NCBI RefSeq assembly: GCF_965213555.1
Contig: NZ_OZ243890.1
Coordinates: 1,426,001 to 1,490,000, forward strand
Reading direction: 5' to 3'
DNA from: Acuticoccus sp965213555
GTDB taxonomy: Bacteria; Pseudomonadota; Alphaproteobacteria; Rhizobiales; Amorphaceae
DNA length: 64,000 bases
Shown piece after piece: positions 1-9,754 of this stretch. The position numbers and the translations under genes were made by a program. How positions within the stretch are numbered: the stretch's first letter is position 1; each line of letters opens with the position of its first letter. The notes beneath the pieces are model-generated. The model was given only the letters and a program-made list of their open reading frames with translations, had not been told where the DNA came from and searched no databases.

Positions 1-3000
1 GGTCGATGATCGAGGGACCGCTGCCTGCGCCGGCGAGCTCGGCCACCGCGGCGGCGAGCTGGGCGAGCTGGAACGGCGACAGGTCCGCGACCGAGCGGCC
101 GAAGATGAGCTGCGCCAGCACCTCGTCCTGCGGCAGGTCAGGGTCGGACTCGAAGCGGATCTGCGGGTCCCTGGCTGGCCCGTCGACGACGACGCGCACC
201 GTGACCCCCCGGTTCCGCGTCTCGGCGACGAGGCGGATGATCGGGTTGAGGTCGCCGAACAGCGTCACCTCGCCCTCGGTGAGCTCGATGCGCTGGGTGA
301 GGATGACGACGCGGCCGCGGATGAGCTCGAAGCGCCCGACCGGGCTGACGTCGGAGATCGGCCCCGTCAGACGCACCCGCCCGCCGAGCTCCGCGTCGAT
401 GCCGCGACCGCGGATGAAGACGCGGCGCGGTGCGTCGATGGTGACGTCAAGGGTGAGGCCCGACGCGCCGTCTCCGCCGTTCGCATCCGGATCTTCGGCG
501 AACGGCCCGGCGTCGGCGCGGCGCAGGGTCTCGAGGACGTCCGGGGGCGTCGCGATGTGCGCGACCTCGAGGAGCGCCGCGGTCCCCGACAGGCGGGTCG
601 GCACGGAGATCTCGGCGCGGTCGACGGCGACGTTGCCGGCGATGGTCGGCCCGGCCGCGAGGGGTCCCGTCACGGTGAGCGAGGCGTCGAAGGTGACCGC
701 GATCAGCCGACCGTCGGCGTAGCGCGCGTTGCGGGCCGTAACGGTGAGGTCGGCGGGGAACCCGTCGCCGAGGCCGATGGAGCCAGCCACCGAGACCGTC
801 CCCTCGCCGAGCGTCGCGGTAAGGCGGTCGATGACGACGCGGTCGCCCGTGAGGGAGGCATCGAGCGAGGCTCCCGTCAGGGACAGGTTGGACTGCGGGT
901 CGGTGAAGGAGACGTTGGCGGCCGACAGGTCGCCGGTGATTTGTGGGTCGGCGAGCGAGCCCGTCGCGCGCGCACGGACCGTCGCGGTGCCGTCGAGGCT
1001 CGCGCCCCGCTCGATGAGGAAGCGGTCGGCGAGCGACAAGGGGGCCGTGGCGTCGACGGTGACGTCGAGGCCGGGACCCGACAGCGGCACCGTGCCGGAA
1101 GCGGCGACGTCGAGCCCGCCACCGTCCGCCCGCAGCGAGGCGAGCTCGACGGCGCCGTCCGCGAAGGTGCCGGCGACGTCGATGGAGACGGGGTCGACGC
1201 CGACGTTGCCCAGCGGTGCCGCCGACACCCCGCGGGCGGCGAGGTCGAAGCGCGCCTGCGGGTCCGCGAGGCTGCCGGACGCGCTCGCCGTGCCCGACAG
1301 CGTGCCGGTGATGCCGAGGCCGGGACGCACGCCGTTGGCCAGGCCGAGGGGCAGGTCGGTTACCGTCAAGTCGACGTCGAGGGCCTCGCCGACGCGGCCC
1401 TGCGCCGTCACGAGGCCGCCGCCGAGCCGCACCCGCGCGTCCTCGAGCTCCACCGTGCCGTCCGCGAAGGCGCCGTCCGCCTCGATCGCGGCGGGCGGGA
1501 GACCGGCGTCGCGGATCGGTTGCGCGGTCACCTCCGGGGCGACGACCTCGAACGTCACCCGTGGATCGCTCGGCGAGCCAGTGGCGACGACGCGGCCCGA
1601 CAGCGTGCCCGACACCTGAAGCTCCGGCCGCACCGCGTTGACGATGCCGAGCGGCAGCGCGTCGAGCTCGGCGGTGACGTCGAGCGTGTCCGGACCGACG
1701 GTGCCGGACGCGCGGACCGCGCCGGTGCCGATGGCGGCCTCGGCGGTCTCGAGGGTCGCGACGCCGTCGGCGTAGCGTCCGGCGACCTCGGCGGAGATGG
1801 CGCCGACGCCCGTGCCGTCGAGCCGGCGGGCCGAGGCGTCGGCCACACGAACGGAGAACGTCGCAGAGGGGTCGGCGAGCACGCCGGTGAGGTCCGCCTC
1901 GCCCGACAGCGTGCCCGTCAGGCCGAGGTCGGGGGCGACCGCGTCGGCGAGCGCCAGCGGCAGGGCGTCGACGGCGACGTCGAGGTCGAGCGCCTCGCCG
2001 ACCGTGCCCGAGGCGGTCAGCCGCCCCTCGCCGACGCTCGCCTCGACCCGGTCGAGCCGGGCGGTGCCGTCCGCGAAGCTGCCGGTGGCGACCGCGTCGA
2101 GCGCCGGGACGCCGGAGGCGCGCAGCGCGGCCACCGACGCGTCGTCGACGGTGACGTCGAAGGTCGCCCGCGGATCGGCGAGCGTGCCTTGCGCCGCGAC
2201 GGTCCCCGACAGCGTGCCGGTGGCGTCGAGGTCGGGCCGCACGGCCTCGACCAGCGCGAGCGGCAGGTCCGCGACCTCGGCGGTGACGTCGAGGCTCTCG
2301 CCGATCGAGCCGGAGGCGGTGACCGTGCCGCCGCCGACGGTGGTGCGGAAGGTGTCGAGCTGCGCGGTCCCGTCGGCGTAGCGGCCGACGGCGGTGGCGT
2401 TCAGCGGCTCGAGCTCGGCCGCGCGCAGCGGCGCGGCGTCGGCCTCGCTCACCCGCACGTCGAAGGTGGCGGACGGCTCGGCGAGGGAGCCGTTGACGGT
2501 CGCCTCGCCAGACAGGGTGCCGGACGCCTCGAGCTCCGGCCGCACCGCGTTGGCGAGGGCGAGCGGCAGGTCGCGCACTGAGGCGGTGAGGTCGAGCGCC
2601 TCGCCGACGGTGCCGGAGGCCTCGATGGCCCCGCCGCCGACGTTGGTCGAGAAGCGCTCCAAGGTGGCGGTGCCGTCGGCGTAGGAGCCGCGAGCGACGA
2701 CGGTCAGCGGCTCGATGCCGCGCTCGGCCAGCAGAGCCGCGGTGACGTCGCGCGCCTCCACGTCGGCAGTCGCGGTGGGGTCCTCCCGGGTGCCGCCGAC
2801 CTCCACGGTGCCGGAGACGACGCCACCCGCCTCGAGGGACGGCCGAACGAGGTTCGCGACGCGCAGCGGCAGGTCCTGAAGCTGCGCGGTGAGGTCGAGC
2901 GTGTCGCCGAAGGTGCCCTCCACCACGATGGTGCCGTCCCCGATGGTGAGACGCGTGGCGCCGACGACGATGGTCTGGCCGGAGACGTCGACGGTCGTGG

Positions 3001-5575
3001 GCTGGGCGAGCCTTGCCTCGAGCCCGCGGTCGGCGAGGCGGAAGGAGGACAGCGCCGCGGCGAAGCCCGCGTCCGTGCGGGTGAGGTCGCCGGCGGCCGA
3101 CAGGACGCCCGAGCCAAGGTCCGCGTCGAGGGAAAGTGAGGTGGTTGCGCCCTGCCGCTCGGCGACGAGGTCCGCGCTCGGCACGTCGTAGCCCGCGGCG
3201 GAGAGGCCACGCAGGCTCGCCCGGCCGTCGAGCGCCGGCACGCCGAACGCGTCGTCCACCACGATGTCGGCGTCGGCCTCGGCCAGCGTGACGCCGGCGA
3301 CGGAAAGGTCGCGCACGGTGCCGTCGACCGCGACCACCTGGGCGCCCTCGCTCGCCTGCAGCGTCACCTCGGCGTCGATGGCGCCGGACGCCTCCTGCAG
3401 CGCGAGCGCGGCGAGGCGCCCGAGGTCCGGCACGTCGACGTCGAGGTTGCCGGTGACGAGGCCGGTGGCGAGGAGCGCGGCGTCGCCGGCGACGCGCGCG
3501 CCGGCGACCTCGGCCGACAGGTCCTGCAGCGCGCGGGCGTCGGGGCCGGTGGCGAGCGTCGCGGCGACGGCGATCGGCGCGCCGTCCAGCGTCCCGTCGA
3601 CCTGGAGCTGCCCGTCGAGGTCGAGCGCGACCTCCGTGGTGCGGTCGAGCGTGCCGTCGAACGCGACCGCGAGGTCGTCGATGCGCTGGTCCTGCACCGT
3701 GATGCCGGGGCTCGTGACGCGCGCGGCGACGGAGGGGGCCGTCGGCGCTCCGGTGACGGTGAGCGAGGCCGCGACGGGGCCGGACGCGGCGTCCTCCACC
3801 GCGCCGAGGTCGGCGAGCGCGACCTCGGCGGTGAGGCTCGCCTCGGCGTCCGTGACGCGGCCGTCGGCCGACACGGTGAGCTGAGGGTTCGCGAGGCGGA
3901 AGTCCTCGAACACGACGCCCGCCTCGGTGTTGGCCGCACGCCCGTCGAGCGTCGTCTGTCCCGCGAGGAGCCCGTCCGCCGCCGCCACGCCCAGCGCGAG
4001 GTCGTTCGCCTCGCCGTCGACGGTGAGGTCGAAGGTGCCGTCGAAGCCGATGGTCCCACGCGCGTCGAGGTCGGCGCCCCCGTCGAGGGGCCGTCCCGCG
4101 AGGGCGGCGAACGCCGACAGGTCCTCCGCGGCCAGCCGGTAGGTGCCGTCGAGCGCGTCGCCCACGGTGCCGGCGAAGCGCGCCTCCACCGTGTCGGTCA
4201 CCACCGAGGCGTTGTCGACCGTCACCGGCGCGCCGGCCTGCCACGAGCCGGACGCGTCGATGGCGAGGGCGGAACCGAGCGCGTCGGCGATGCCCGCCCT
4301 GTCCGAGCCAAGGCCCTCGGCGTCCCCATCCACGGCGAAGGTGACGCTTCGGGTCGCCGGGTCGGACAGGTTCGCCGCCTCGCCGGTGGCGCGGATCGCC
4401 ACGGACGGTGCGGCGATCAGTGACGTGTCGAGGTCGGTGAGCGCGATCGTCGCCTCGAACGCATCGCTGCCGCCGCCGAGGGCGACGTCGATGGTGGCGC
4501 TGCCGATGGTGGATTCGCCGCCGCCGCCCGGCAGCGGGATCGGCGTCCCGTCCTCGCGCCGGAGCGTGCCGTCGACGGTGAGCGCCGTCGGCACGCCGTC
4601 GGGCGCGAGCGCCGCGCTGAACGCGAGCGTTGCGACGCCGGACGCGAGGCGCCCCTCGCTCACCACGATGGAGCCGTCGTCGCGGCGCACCGCGTCCACC
4701 ACGAGCTCGCTGCCGCCGCCGACGAACGGCTCGTAGAGCTCGGGGACCAGCCGGTCCAACGTGCCCGACAGGTTCGCGCGCAGCCGCAGCCCGTCATCCA
4801 CACCCTCGATCTCGGTGGTGCCCGACAGCAGCGTGTCGCCGTCCGCGACGAGCGCGATCTCGGCGACGTAGTCCGACAGCGGTCCCTCGCCGGCCACGGT
4901 CAGCTGGATGGGCGGCCGCCCCTCGATGTTGAGCGCGCTCGCGACGACGCCGCCCTCCGGCTCGGTGAGGTCGAGGTCGATGGCGAGCTGCCGGCTGTCG
5001 TTGTCGAACGAGGCGTCCAGCGTCAGCGAGCCCGGCCGGTCGATCCGCTCGATGGCGACGTCGGTGTCGAGGGCGCCGTCGTCGAGCTCGACCGAACCAT
5101 TGATGGAGAGCGCCGCTGCCGGGCCGGCAATGCCCTCGGCGATCTCGATGCGCTCGACGGCCAGGCGGTCGAGTTCGATGGCGACCGGCAGGTCCGGCAG
5201 CGCGAACTCCTCGGCACCCGGCTCGATGGGGGTGTCGTCCTCGGCCGGCAGCGGCGGTCGGCTGATGAGGATGCGGTCCGCCTCGAGGAGGTCCACGTCG
5301 AGCCGCCCCCGCACGAGCGCCAGGCGCGACCACACGAGGTGGACGTCCTCGACGCGCAGCCATACGCCCTCGCGGTCGGCGATGGTGATGTACTCGATCA
5401 TGACGTCCGAGGAGAGCGCGCCGTCGATGGGGCCGAGGTCGATCTGCCGGTCGGGCGTCGAGATCTGCCGCTCCACGAAGCGCACGAAGCGGCCCGACTC
5501 CTCCTCCTCCTGCGCGAGCGCGATGCCGGCACAGGCGAGGCCGATGCCGAGGAGGGCGATCAGGATGCGGCGCAT
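1..5575 (-). CDS. tamB: Translocation and assembly module protein TamB (partial, C-terminus off the left edge)
   Basis: Inner-membrane-anchored, periplasm-spanning beta-rich protein that works with the outer-membrane barrel TamA, encoded just upstream. The frame opens at ATG 5575 and stays open for 1858 codons to the window edge with no stop, so the last residues are missing. Residues 1-21 form a signal/anchor segment ending ALA-QEEE. The middle is long low-complexity beta repeat (see the repeat entry), and the last visible part holds the DUF490/TamB signature region: a stretch reading FGRSVADLSPFQLAQLA, preceded by segments such as RGRVVILTQRIEL and QIRFESDPDLPQDEVLAQ. These match the conserved C-terminal TamB domain. 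The start lies 31 bp downstream of the tamA stop, so the two form an operon. Length fits alphaproteobacterial TamB (about 1400-2000 aa). Identity is near certain; the C-terminal end is unseen. Confidence 0.95.
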   Translation of the reverse strand, partial: MRRILIALLGIGLACAGIALAQEEEESGRFVRFVERQISTPDRQIDLGPIDGALSSDVMIEYITIADREGVWLRVEDVHLVWSRLALVRGRLDVDLLEADRILISRPPLPAEDDTPIEPGAEEFALPDLPVAIELDRLAVERIEIAEGIAGPAAALSINGSVELDDGALDTDVAIERIDRPGSLTLDASFDNDSRQLAIDLDLTEPEGGVVASALNIEGRPPIQLTVAGEGPLSDYVAEIALVADGDTLLSGTTEIEGVDDGLRLRANLSGTLDRLVPELYEPFVGGGSELVVDAVRRDDGSIVVSEGRLASGVATLAFSAALAPDGVPTALTVDGTLRREDGTPIPLPGGGGESTIGSATIDVALGGGSDAFEATIALTDLDTSLIAAPSVAIRATGEAANLSDPATRSVTFAVDGDAEGLGSDRAGIADALGSALAIDASGSWQAGAPVTVDNASVVTDTVEARFAGTVGDALDGTYRLAAEDLSAFAALAGRPLDGGADLDARGTIGFDGTFDLTVDGEANDLALGVAAADGLLAGQTTLDGRAANTEAGVVFEDFRLANPQLTVSADGRVTDAEASLTAEVALADLGAVEDAASGPVAASLTVTGAPTAPSVAARVTSPGITVQDQRIDDLAVAFDGTLDRTTEVALDLDGQLQVDGTLDGAPIAVAATLATGPDARALQDLSAEVAGARVAGDAALLATGLVTGNLDVDVPDLGRLAALALQEASGAIDAEVTLQASEGAQVVAVDGTVRDLSVAGVTLAEADADIVVDDAFGVPALDGRASLRGLSAAGYDVPSADLVAERQGATTSLSLDADLGSGVLSAAGDLTRTDAGFAAALSSFRLADRGLEARLAQPTTVDVSGQTIVVGATRLTIGDGTIVVEGTFGDTLDLTAQLQDLPLRVANLVRPSLEAGGVVSGTVEVGGTREDPTATADVEARDVTAALLAERGIEPLTVVARGSYADGTATLERFSTNVGGGAIEASGTVGEALDLTASVRDLPLALANAVRPELEASGTLSGEATVNGSLAEPSATFDVRVSEADAAPLRAAELEPLNATAVGRYADGTAQLDTFRTTVGGGTVTASGSIGESLDVTAEVADLPLALVEAVRPDLDATGTLSGTVAAQGTLADPRATFDVTVDDASVAALRASGVPALDAVATGSFADGTARLDRVEASVGEGRLTASGTVGEALDLDVAVDALPLALADAVAPDLGLTGTLSGEADLTGVLADPSATFSVRVADASARRLDGTGVGAISAEVAGRYADGVATLETAEAAIGTGAVRASGTVGPDTLDVTAELDALPLGIVNAVRPELQVSGTLSGRVVATGSPSDPRVTFEVVAPEVTAQPIRDAGLPPAAIEADGAFADGTVELEDARVRLGGGLVTAQGRVGEALDVDLTVTDLPLGLANGVRPGLGITGTLSGTASASGSLADPQARFDLAARGVSAAPLGNVGVDPVSIDVAGTFADGAVELASLRADGGGLDVAASGTVPLSGPGLDVTVDATAPLSLADRFLIERGASLDGTATVRARATGSLADPQITGDLSAANVSFTDPQSNLSLTGASLDASLTGDRVVIDRLTATLGEGTVSVAGSIGLGDGFPADLTVTARNARYADGRLIAVTFDASLTVTGPLAAGPTIAGNVAVDRAEISVPTRLSGTAALLEVAHIATPPDVLETLRRADAGPFAEDPDANGGDGASGLTLDVTIDAPRRVFIRGRGIDAELGGRVRLTGPISDVSPVGRFELIRGRVVILTQRIELTEGEVTLFGDLNPIIRLVAETRNRGVTVRVVVDGPARDPQIRFESDPDLPQDEVLAQLIFGRSVADLSPFQLAQLAAAVAELAGAGSGPSIID
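1085..2902 (-). repeat. Six tandem ~303-bp (101-residue) repeats inside tamB
   Basis: Within the TamB frame the same ~101-residue unit recurs six times, starting near 2900, 2597, 2294, 1991, 1688 and 1386, with a degenerate seventh copy running to about 1085 and beyond. Each unit contains in order a D-L/V-T-A start, LPLALANAVRP-E-L, SGTLSG, a short linker ending DP-x-ATF-D-V, YADGTA-x-L, and an ASGTVGEAL end. Protein conservation is clear, but synonymous and conservative divergence is substantial, so the duplication is not recent. Confidence 0.85.
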
Positions 5576-5606
5576 GGCGCTCCCTCGGTGGCGGCCGCGT
5601 CGGGCA

Positions 5607-7520
5607 TCAGAACGCCTGCCCGAGGCCGAGGTAGAAGGCGACGGCAGGGTCGCCGTCGAACGGGTCGAGGGGGAACGCGACGTCGGCCCGCAGCGGACCG
5701 AGGCCGGTGCGATAGCGCAGGCCGAGCCCGACGCCCACCTTCAGCGGCTCGGAGAAGTCCGGCAACTCGTCCTCGAAGGCGTTGCCGACGTCGACGAAGG
5801 GGACGACGCCGATCTTGTCGGTGACGCGGATGCGCGCCTCCAGCGAGCCCTCGAGGTAGCTGCGCCCGCCGACGACGTCGTCGTCATCGTCGCGCGGTCC
5901 GACGCCCTTGTACGGGTAGCCGCGGATCGAGCCGCCGCCGCCGATGTGGAACAGCTTGGTCGCCGGCGTCTCGTCGTAGGGTGTGCCGAAGATCGAGCCG
6001 ACGGCGCCCCGCGCGGCGAGCACCAGTCGGTCGTCGGCGAGGCCGTAGTACACCGAACCCTCCACCTCGGTGATGCCACCGACGTTGGAGTTGACCGCCT
6101 CGTAGAACGGCTCGAGGCGCAGGCTCGCGCGGTAGCCGCGGGTCGGATCGTAGCGGTCGTTGGAGCCGTCGTACTCCACCGTCACCGGCAAGGACAGGAA
6201 CACGAAGTCGCCATCGCCCACCTCGGTCTCGTCGATGGTGGACACCTCGACCGAGCCGAACGCGGACACGGTGAGGCGCTCGGTGACGCGGTTTGTCAGC
6301 CCTGCGCGGGCGCCGACGGTGCGTGCGCGGAAGGTGTCGGGGGCGAGCTGCTCGGCGAACAGAAGTGCGGTGAAGTCCGTGTAGGGCGTGAAGACGCCCG
6401 GCTTGATGAAGGTCGCAGCGACCCGGTAGTTGTAGAGGTCGGGGTCCTCACCGTTGATGCCGCCGACGCTGGCGCGCAGGTCGAGCTTCTCGGCGCGGCC
6501 GAACAGGTTGCGGTGGCGCCAGTACGCCTCGCCGCCGATGCCGTCGAGCGAGGAGAACTTCACGCCGGCGCCGAACACGCGGGGCGGCCGCTCGGCGAGC
6601 TGCAGATCGACGTCGAGCGTGCCGTCCGGGCCGATGGCGTCCGCCTCGACGATGCGGATGGCGCGGAACACCTCGAGCCGCCGGAGCTGGTCGCGCGCGC
6701 GCTCAAGGTCGTCCGGGTCGAACGGCTCGCCGGGCTCGATGCCGGCGTAGTACGCGACGAAGCCGGGGTCCATGCGGGTGGTGCCGGACACCGTCGTCGT
6801 CCCGAACACGGCGGGCCGGCCCGGCTCGACGGCGATGCCGACGTCGAGCGCGTCGTCGTCATGCCGGGCGGTGGCGTCGCGGTCCGCGATCGCCGCCTTG
6901 GGGTAGCCGAGCTCGCGCCAGCGGCCGACCAGCGCGGCCTCGGACGCGAGCACCACGCCCGACAGCGCCGGCTCACCGGGCCGCAGTCCGAGCTCCTCGA
7001 CGGTCTTCGGGACGTCGTCGTCGTCCGGGACCTCGCCTGGCCGGTTGGCGATGTCCACGTCGGCGAACGCGTAGACCGGGCCAGGGTCCACCGTGACGTA
7101 CACCTCGGCCGCCTCGCCGAGCGTGGTGTCGATGGGGAGCGTCGCCGCCTCGCGTCCGTCCACGAGGATGGAGATCGTCGGTCCGTAGCGCCCGTCGGCG
7201 TAGAGCGCGGCGAGGATGCGTTGGTAGTCCGACTGCGCCCGGGCGATGAGCGCGCCCGCGCCGGGGCTCGGCTCGTCGCTCTCCTCCTCCAGCGCCGAGG
7301 CGCGCTCGATGCGCCGTGTCAGCCCGCGGTCGTCGCCGAACACCTCGAACTCTACGGTGTAGGCGACGCCGCCCTCCGGCACCTCGGGCTCGTCCTCGAA
7401 GAAGCGGTAGCCGAAAATCTCGATGGCGAGCGCCGGCGCCGGGAGCGCGAGCAGCGTGACGAGCGCCACGCACGCGTATCGAACCAGTTGGGACAAGGAC
7501 GCTCCACACCACGACGCCAT
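5607..7520 (-). CDS. tamA: Outer membrane assembly factor TamA (Omp85 family)
   Basis: Omp85-family barrel that partners TamB in inserting proteins such as autotransporters into the outer membrane. 637 residues. A hydrophobic signal peptide covers roughly residues 12-32 (cleavage near APALA-IE). Residues ~40-325 look like POTRA repeats (for example GRPAVFGTTTVSG and a following GLRPGEP-type unit). The rest is a 16-strand-type barrel with the Omp85 loop motif SIRGYPYKGVGP near residue 530 (equivalent to VRGF/Y). It ends in phenylalanine (GLGQAF), as expected for a BAM substrate. It is followed 31 bp later by tamB, the normal gene order. The start could be a few codons downstream of the chosen ATG, since the first residues (MASWCGASL) are not typical of a signal peptide n-region. 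Confidence 0.94.
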   Translation of the reverse strand: MASWCGASLSQLVRYACVALVTLLALPAPALAIEIFGYRFFEDEPEVPEGGVAYTVEFEVFGDDRGLTRRIERASALEEESDEPSPGAGALIARAQSDYQRILAALYADGRYGPTISILVDGREAATLPIDTTLGEAAEVYVTVDPGPVYAFADVDIANRPGEVPDDDDVPKTVEELGLRPGEPALSGVVLASEAALVGRWRELGYPKAAIADRDATARHDDDALDVGIAVEPGRPAVFGTTTVSGTTRMDPGFVAYYAGIEPGEPFDPDDLERARDQLRRLEVFRAIRIVEADAIGPDGTLDVDLQLAERPPRVFGAGVKFSSLDGIGGEAYWRHRNLFGRAEKLDLRASVGGINGEDPDLYNYRVAATFIKPGVFTPYTDFTALLFAEQLAPDTFRARTVGARAGLTNRVTERLTVSAFGSVEVSTIDETEVGDGDFVFLSLPVTVEYDGSNDRYDPTRGYRASLRLEPFYEAVNSNVGGITEVEGSVYYGLADDRLVLAARGAVGSIFGTPYDETPATKLFHIGGGGSIRGYPYKGVGPRDDDDDVVGGRSYLEGSLEARIRVTDKIGVVPFVDVGNAFEDELPDFSEPLKVGVGLGLRYRTGLGPLRADVAFPLDPFDGDPAVAFYLGLGQAF

Positions 7521-7678
7521 TCACTTGTGAAGCGGTCTACGTCTCAAGCAAGCTCGCGGGCAGGCTGGCGGACATCGTCGCCGGCCGTTGCGACTATCGC
7601 GCAACAGTCGTGCGAGGGAGCGCTGGCGCGATCGCCACGGATGTGGAAGGACGGAGCGGACTGCGTGTGGAGCAGCCC

Positions 7679-8458
7679 ATGATCGAGCCTTGGCTGACCT
7701 TCCTCAGCGTGTGGGCCCTCACCTACGCCCTCGTGTTCGGCTCCTACCTGGCGTTCGGCTGGGCATTCACCGTTTGGGCGCGGGGTCGGGGGGAGCGCAA
7801 GATCCAGCCGCGGCGGGACGGGCTCAAGCGGCGCGACGCGGAGATCCGCGCCTCGGCCCGCTCCCTCGTCGTCACCTGCGCGTGCTTCGCCGGGGGGCTC
7901 ACCCTCGCCACTTATGGCGTGCGGCTGTTCGACGCCGCCTCGCTGTCCTGGTGGTCGGCGCCTTTGATGTTCGCCGCCTCCGTCGTGCTGTTCGACGCGT
8001 GGTTCTACGCCGTGCACAGGCTCGCCCACACCGCGCCGTTCAAGCGCTGGCACCTCCTGCACCACCAGTCGGTGGCGCCGACGGTGTGGAGCAACTACTC
8101 CGACACCGCCTTCGACGCCTTCACCCAGCAGGGCTACTTCCTGGCGATGCCGCTGCTCACGCCTTTCCCGGTGGAGGTGTTCGTCGTGCACCGCGTGTTC
8201 GACCACTTCAACGGCATGATCGGCCACTCCGGCTACGAGGTGGCGGCGGGTCCGGCCTCGCGCGCCCCCTGGCCACTGGCGTCGGTGACCTTCCACGACA
8301 TGCACCACGCGACGTTCAGCACGAACTATGCCAACCACTTCTCGTTCTGGGACCGGGTGTTCGGCACGATCCACCCGGACTACGACCGGCGCATGGCGGT
8401 CTGGGAGGCCCCCGCCGCGGCGCCGGCGGAGGCCCTGCGGGGGCGCAGCCACTCGTAG
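7679..8458 (+). CDS. Sterol desaturase / fatty acid hydroxylase family membrane protein
   Basis: Membrane di-iron oxygenase of the fatty-acid-hydroxylase superfamily. About 259 residues from ATG 7679, which I prefer over an upstream in-frame start because it begins at the first hydrophobic helix. Histidine clusters that bind the di-iron centre are visible: HRLAH at residues 113-117, HLLHH at 125-129 and HDMHH at 206-210. Between them lie about four hydrophobic segments (residues 5-33, 65-83, 92-112 and 150-170). Substrate cannot be told from sequence; relatives act on sterols, carotenoids, sphingolipids or alkyl chains. The 3' end overlaps the antiporter gene on the other strand by 79 bp, so the last ~26 codons are read on both strands. 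Confidence 0.88.
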   Translation: MIEPWLTFLSVWALTYALVFGSYLAFGWAFTVWARGRGERKIQPRRDGLKRRDAEIRASARSLVVTCACFAGGLTLATYGVRLFDAASLSWWSAPLMFAASVVLFDAWFYAVHRLAHTAPFKRWHLLHHQSVAPTVWSNYSDTAFDAFTQQGYFLAMPLLTPFPVEVFVVHRVFDHFNGMIGHSGYEVAAGPASRAPWPLASVTFHDMHHATFSTNYANHFSFWDRVFGTIHPDYDRRMAVWEAPAAAPAEALRGRSHS

Positions 8459-9657
8459 AGCACGAGGCCGGGTCCGGACGTGACCCCGTGGGCCACGAGC
8501 GAGGCGGCGACCACCGCGCTCGTCACCTCCCAAGCGGTGGCGTCCCCGGTCTCCTCGCGCACGAGGAGGGCGTAGTACATCGCCGCGACCCCCATCGGTC
8601 CGAACCAGCCGAGGAAGGCGACGTCGGGCCGCGCCAGCCCTGCCCCGAGCGCTGGGCGCAGGACGAGGAGGGAGAGGGGTCGACGCACGAGGAGGATCAG
8701 CACGGCGAAGAGGAGGAGCTGCGGTCCGCGCTCCAGCCACGCCGCCACGGGGAGCGCGGCGCCGAACAGCACGAAGATCGGCAGGTTGACGAGGTTCGCG
8801 ATGGTCTCCTGCACGTCCCCTTCGCTGCGCTCGTCCTGCCTGTCGATGATGAAGCGGAAGGCGACGCCGGCCGCGAAGGCGGCGAGGATGCCGTCCGACC
8901 CGGCGAACGTCGCAAGGGCGAGCGCCCCCAAGGACAGCGCGACGGACATGCCGAACAGCGAGTGACGCTGGACCCAGCCCACGTGGGACGCCTCCGACAG
9001 CAGCGCGCCGGCCGCCGCCCCGGCGAGCGCGCCGAGGAGCACCGCGATCGCGATCCCGACGACGAGCGCGTCCCACACCCACTGGCGCCACAGGTCGCCG
9101 TCGCCCGGCGTAAGGAGGGCGACGGGCAGGAGGACGATGGCGTAGGCGAGGCCGTCGTTGGCGCCCGACTCCAGGGAGAGCGTGGAGCGGGTGCGTCCGG
9201 GCAGCGCGCGCTCGGCCGCCTCGCCGGTGACGATGGAGGACGCGACGACGGGATCGGTCGGGGCCAGCACCGCGCCGATGGCGAGCCCAGCGAGGAGCGG
9301 CACGCCGAGCACCTCCACCGCGAGCCCGGCGCTTGCAAGCCACATGAGGACCATGCCGACGGTGACGAGCAGCGCGACGGGGCGCAGCACCCGGGCGTAG
9401 TCTCCGATGGGCGTTCGCAGCGCGATGCCCGTCACGCTGATGGCGAGCGTGATGCCCGCGGCGTGCATGACGATCGCATGGCTGTTCGGCCACATGGCCG
9501 GGTCGATCAGCCCGAGCGCCTGCGGTCCGACGGCAAGGCCGATGGCGAAGGCGAGGAGTGGCGTCGACAGCGGGGCGCGCTCGATGGTGGCCGAGACGAG
9601 GCCGAGCGCGATGACGGCCACGGCACAGATCCCGATCGTGAGGTTCATCTGCTCCAT
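8380..9657 (-). CDS. Cation:proton antiporter (CPA1, NhaP-like)
   Basis: Polytopic inner-membrane exchanger, 425 residues, about 12 hydrophobic segments. It keeps the CPA hallmarks: TDPV at residues 134-137 on the discontinuous helix, and an ND pair at 167-168 in the context SLESGANDG, which is the electroneutral CPA1/NhaP form rather than the DD of electrogenic exchangers. Ion preference (sodium or potassium) is not deducible. No cytoplasmic TrkA-type regulatory domain is present; the protein ends in a short basic/alanine tail that is the part overlapping the convergent hydroxylase gene. The start ATG at 9657 faces the pirin gene across about 97 bp, so the two are divergently transcribed. 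Confidence 0.9.
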   Translation of the reverse strand: MEQMNLTIGICAVAVIALGLVSATIERAPLSTPLLAFAIGLAVGPQALGLIDPAMWPNSHAIVMHAAGITLAISVTGIALRTPIGDYARVLRPVALLVTVGMVLMWLASAGLAVEVLGVPLLAGLAIGAVLAPTDPVVASSIVTGEAAERALPGRTRSTLSLESGANDGLAYAIVLLPVALLTPGDGDLWRQWVWDALVVGIAIAVLLGALAGAAAGALLSEASHVGWVQRHSLFGMSVALSLGALALATFAGSDGILAAFAAGVAFRFIIDRQDERSEGDVQETIANLVNLPIFVLFGAALPVAAWLERGPQLLLFAVLILLVRRPLSLLVLRPALGAGLARPDVAFLGWFGPMGVAAMYYALLVREETGDATAWEVTSAVVAASLVAHGVTSGPGLVLYEWLRPRRASAGAAAGASQTAMRRS

Positions 9658-9754
9658 GCCGGCGCGAACGGTACCAGCGACGGGCCCGTTCCGCCCTGAC
9701 GCGAACCGCGGCGTTTTGCTATGGCAGCGCCTTCGTGGATCACGAGGCCTCGCG

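Noticed and set aside
447..4244. Very long Arg/Gly-rich open frame (1265 codons) on the same strand as tamB
   Set aside because: It is an off-frame reading of the tamB repeats; the TamB frame has signal peptide, family C-terminus and repeat conservation, while this one is compositionally biased low-complexity sequence.
4908..7682. 924-codon plus-strand open frame across tamA/tamB
   Set aside because: Antisense to two well-supported genes; no domain, and such frames are expected at this GC content.
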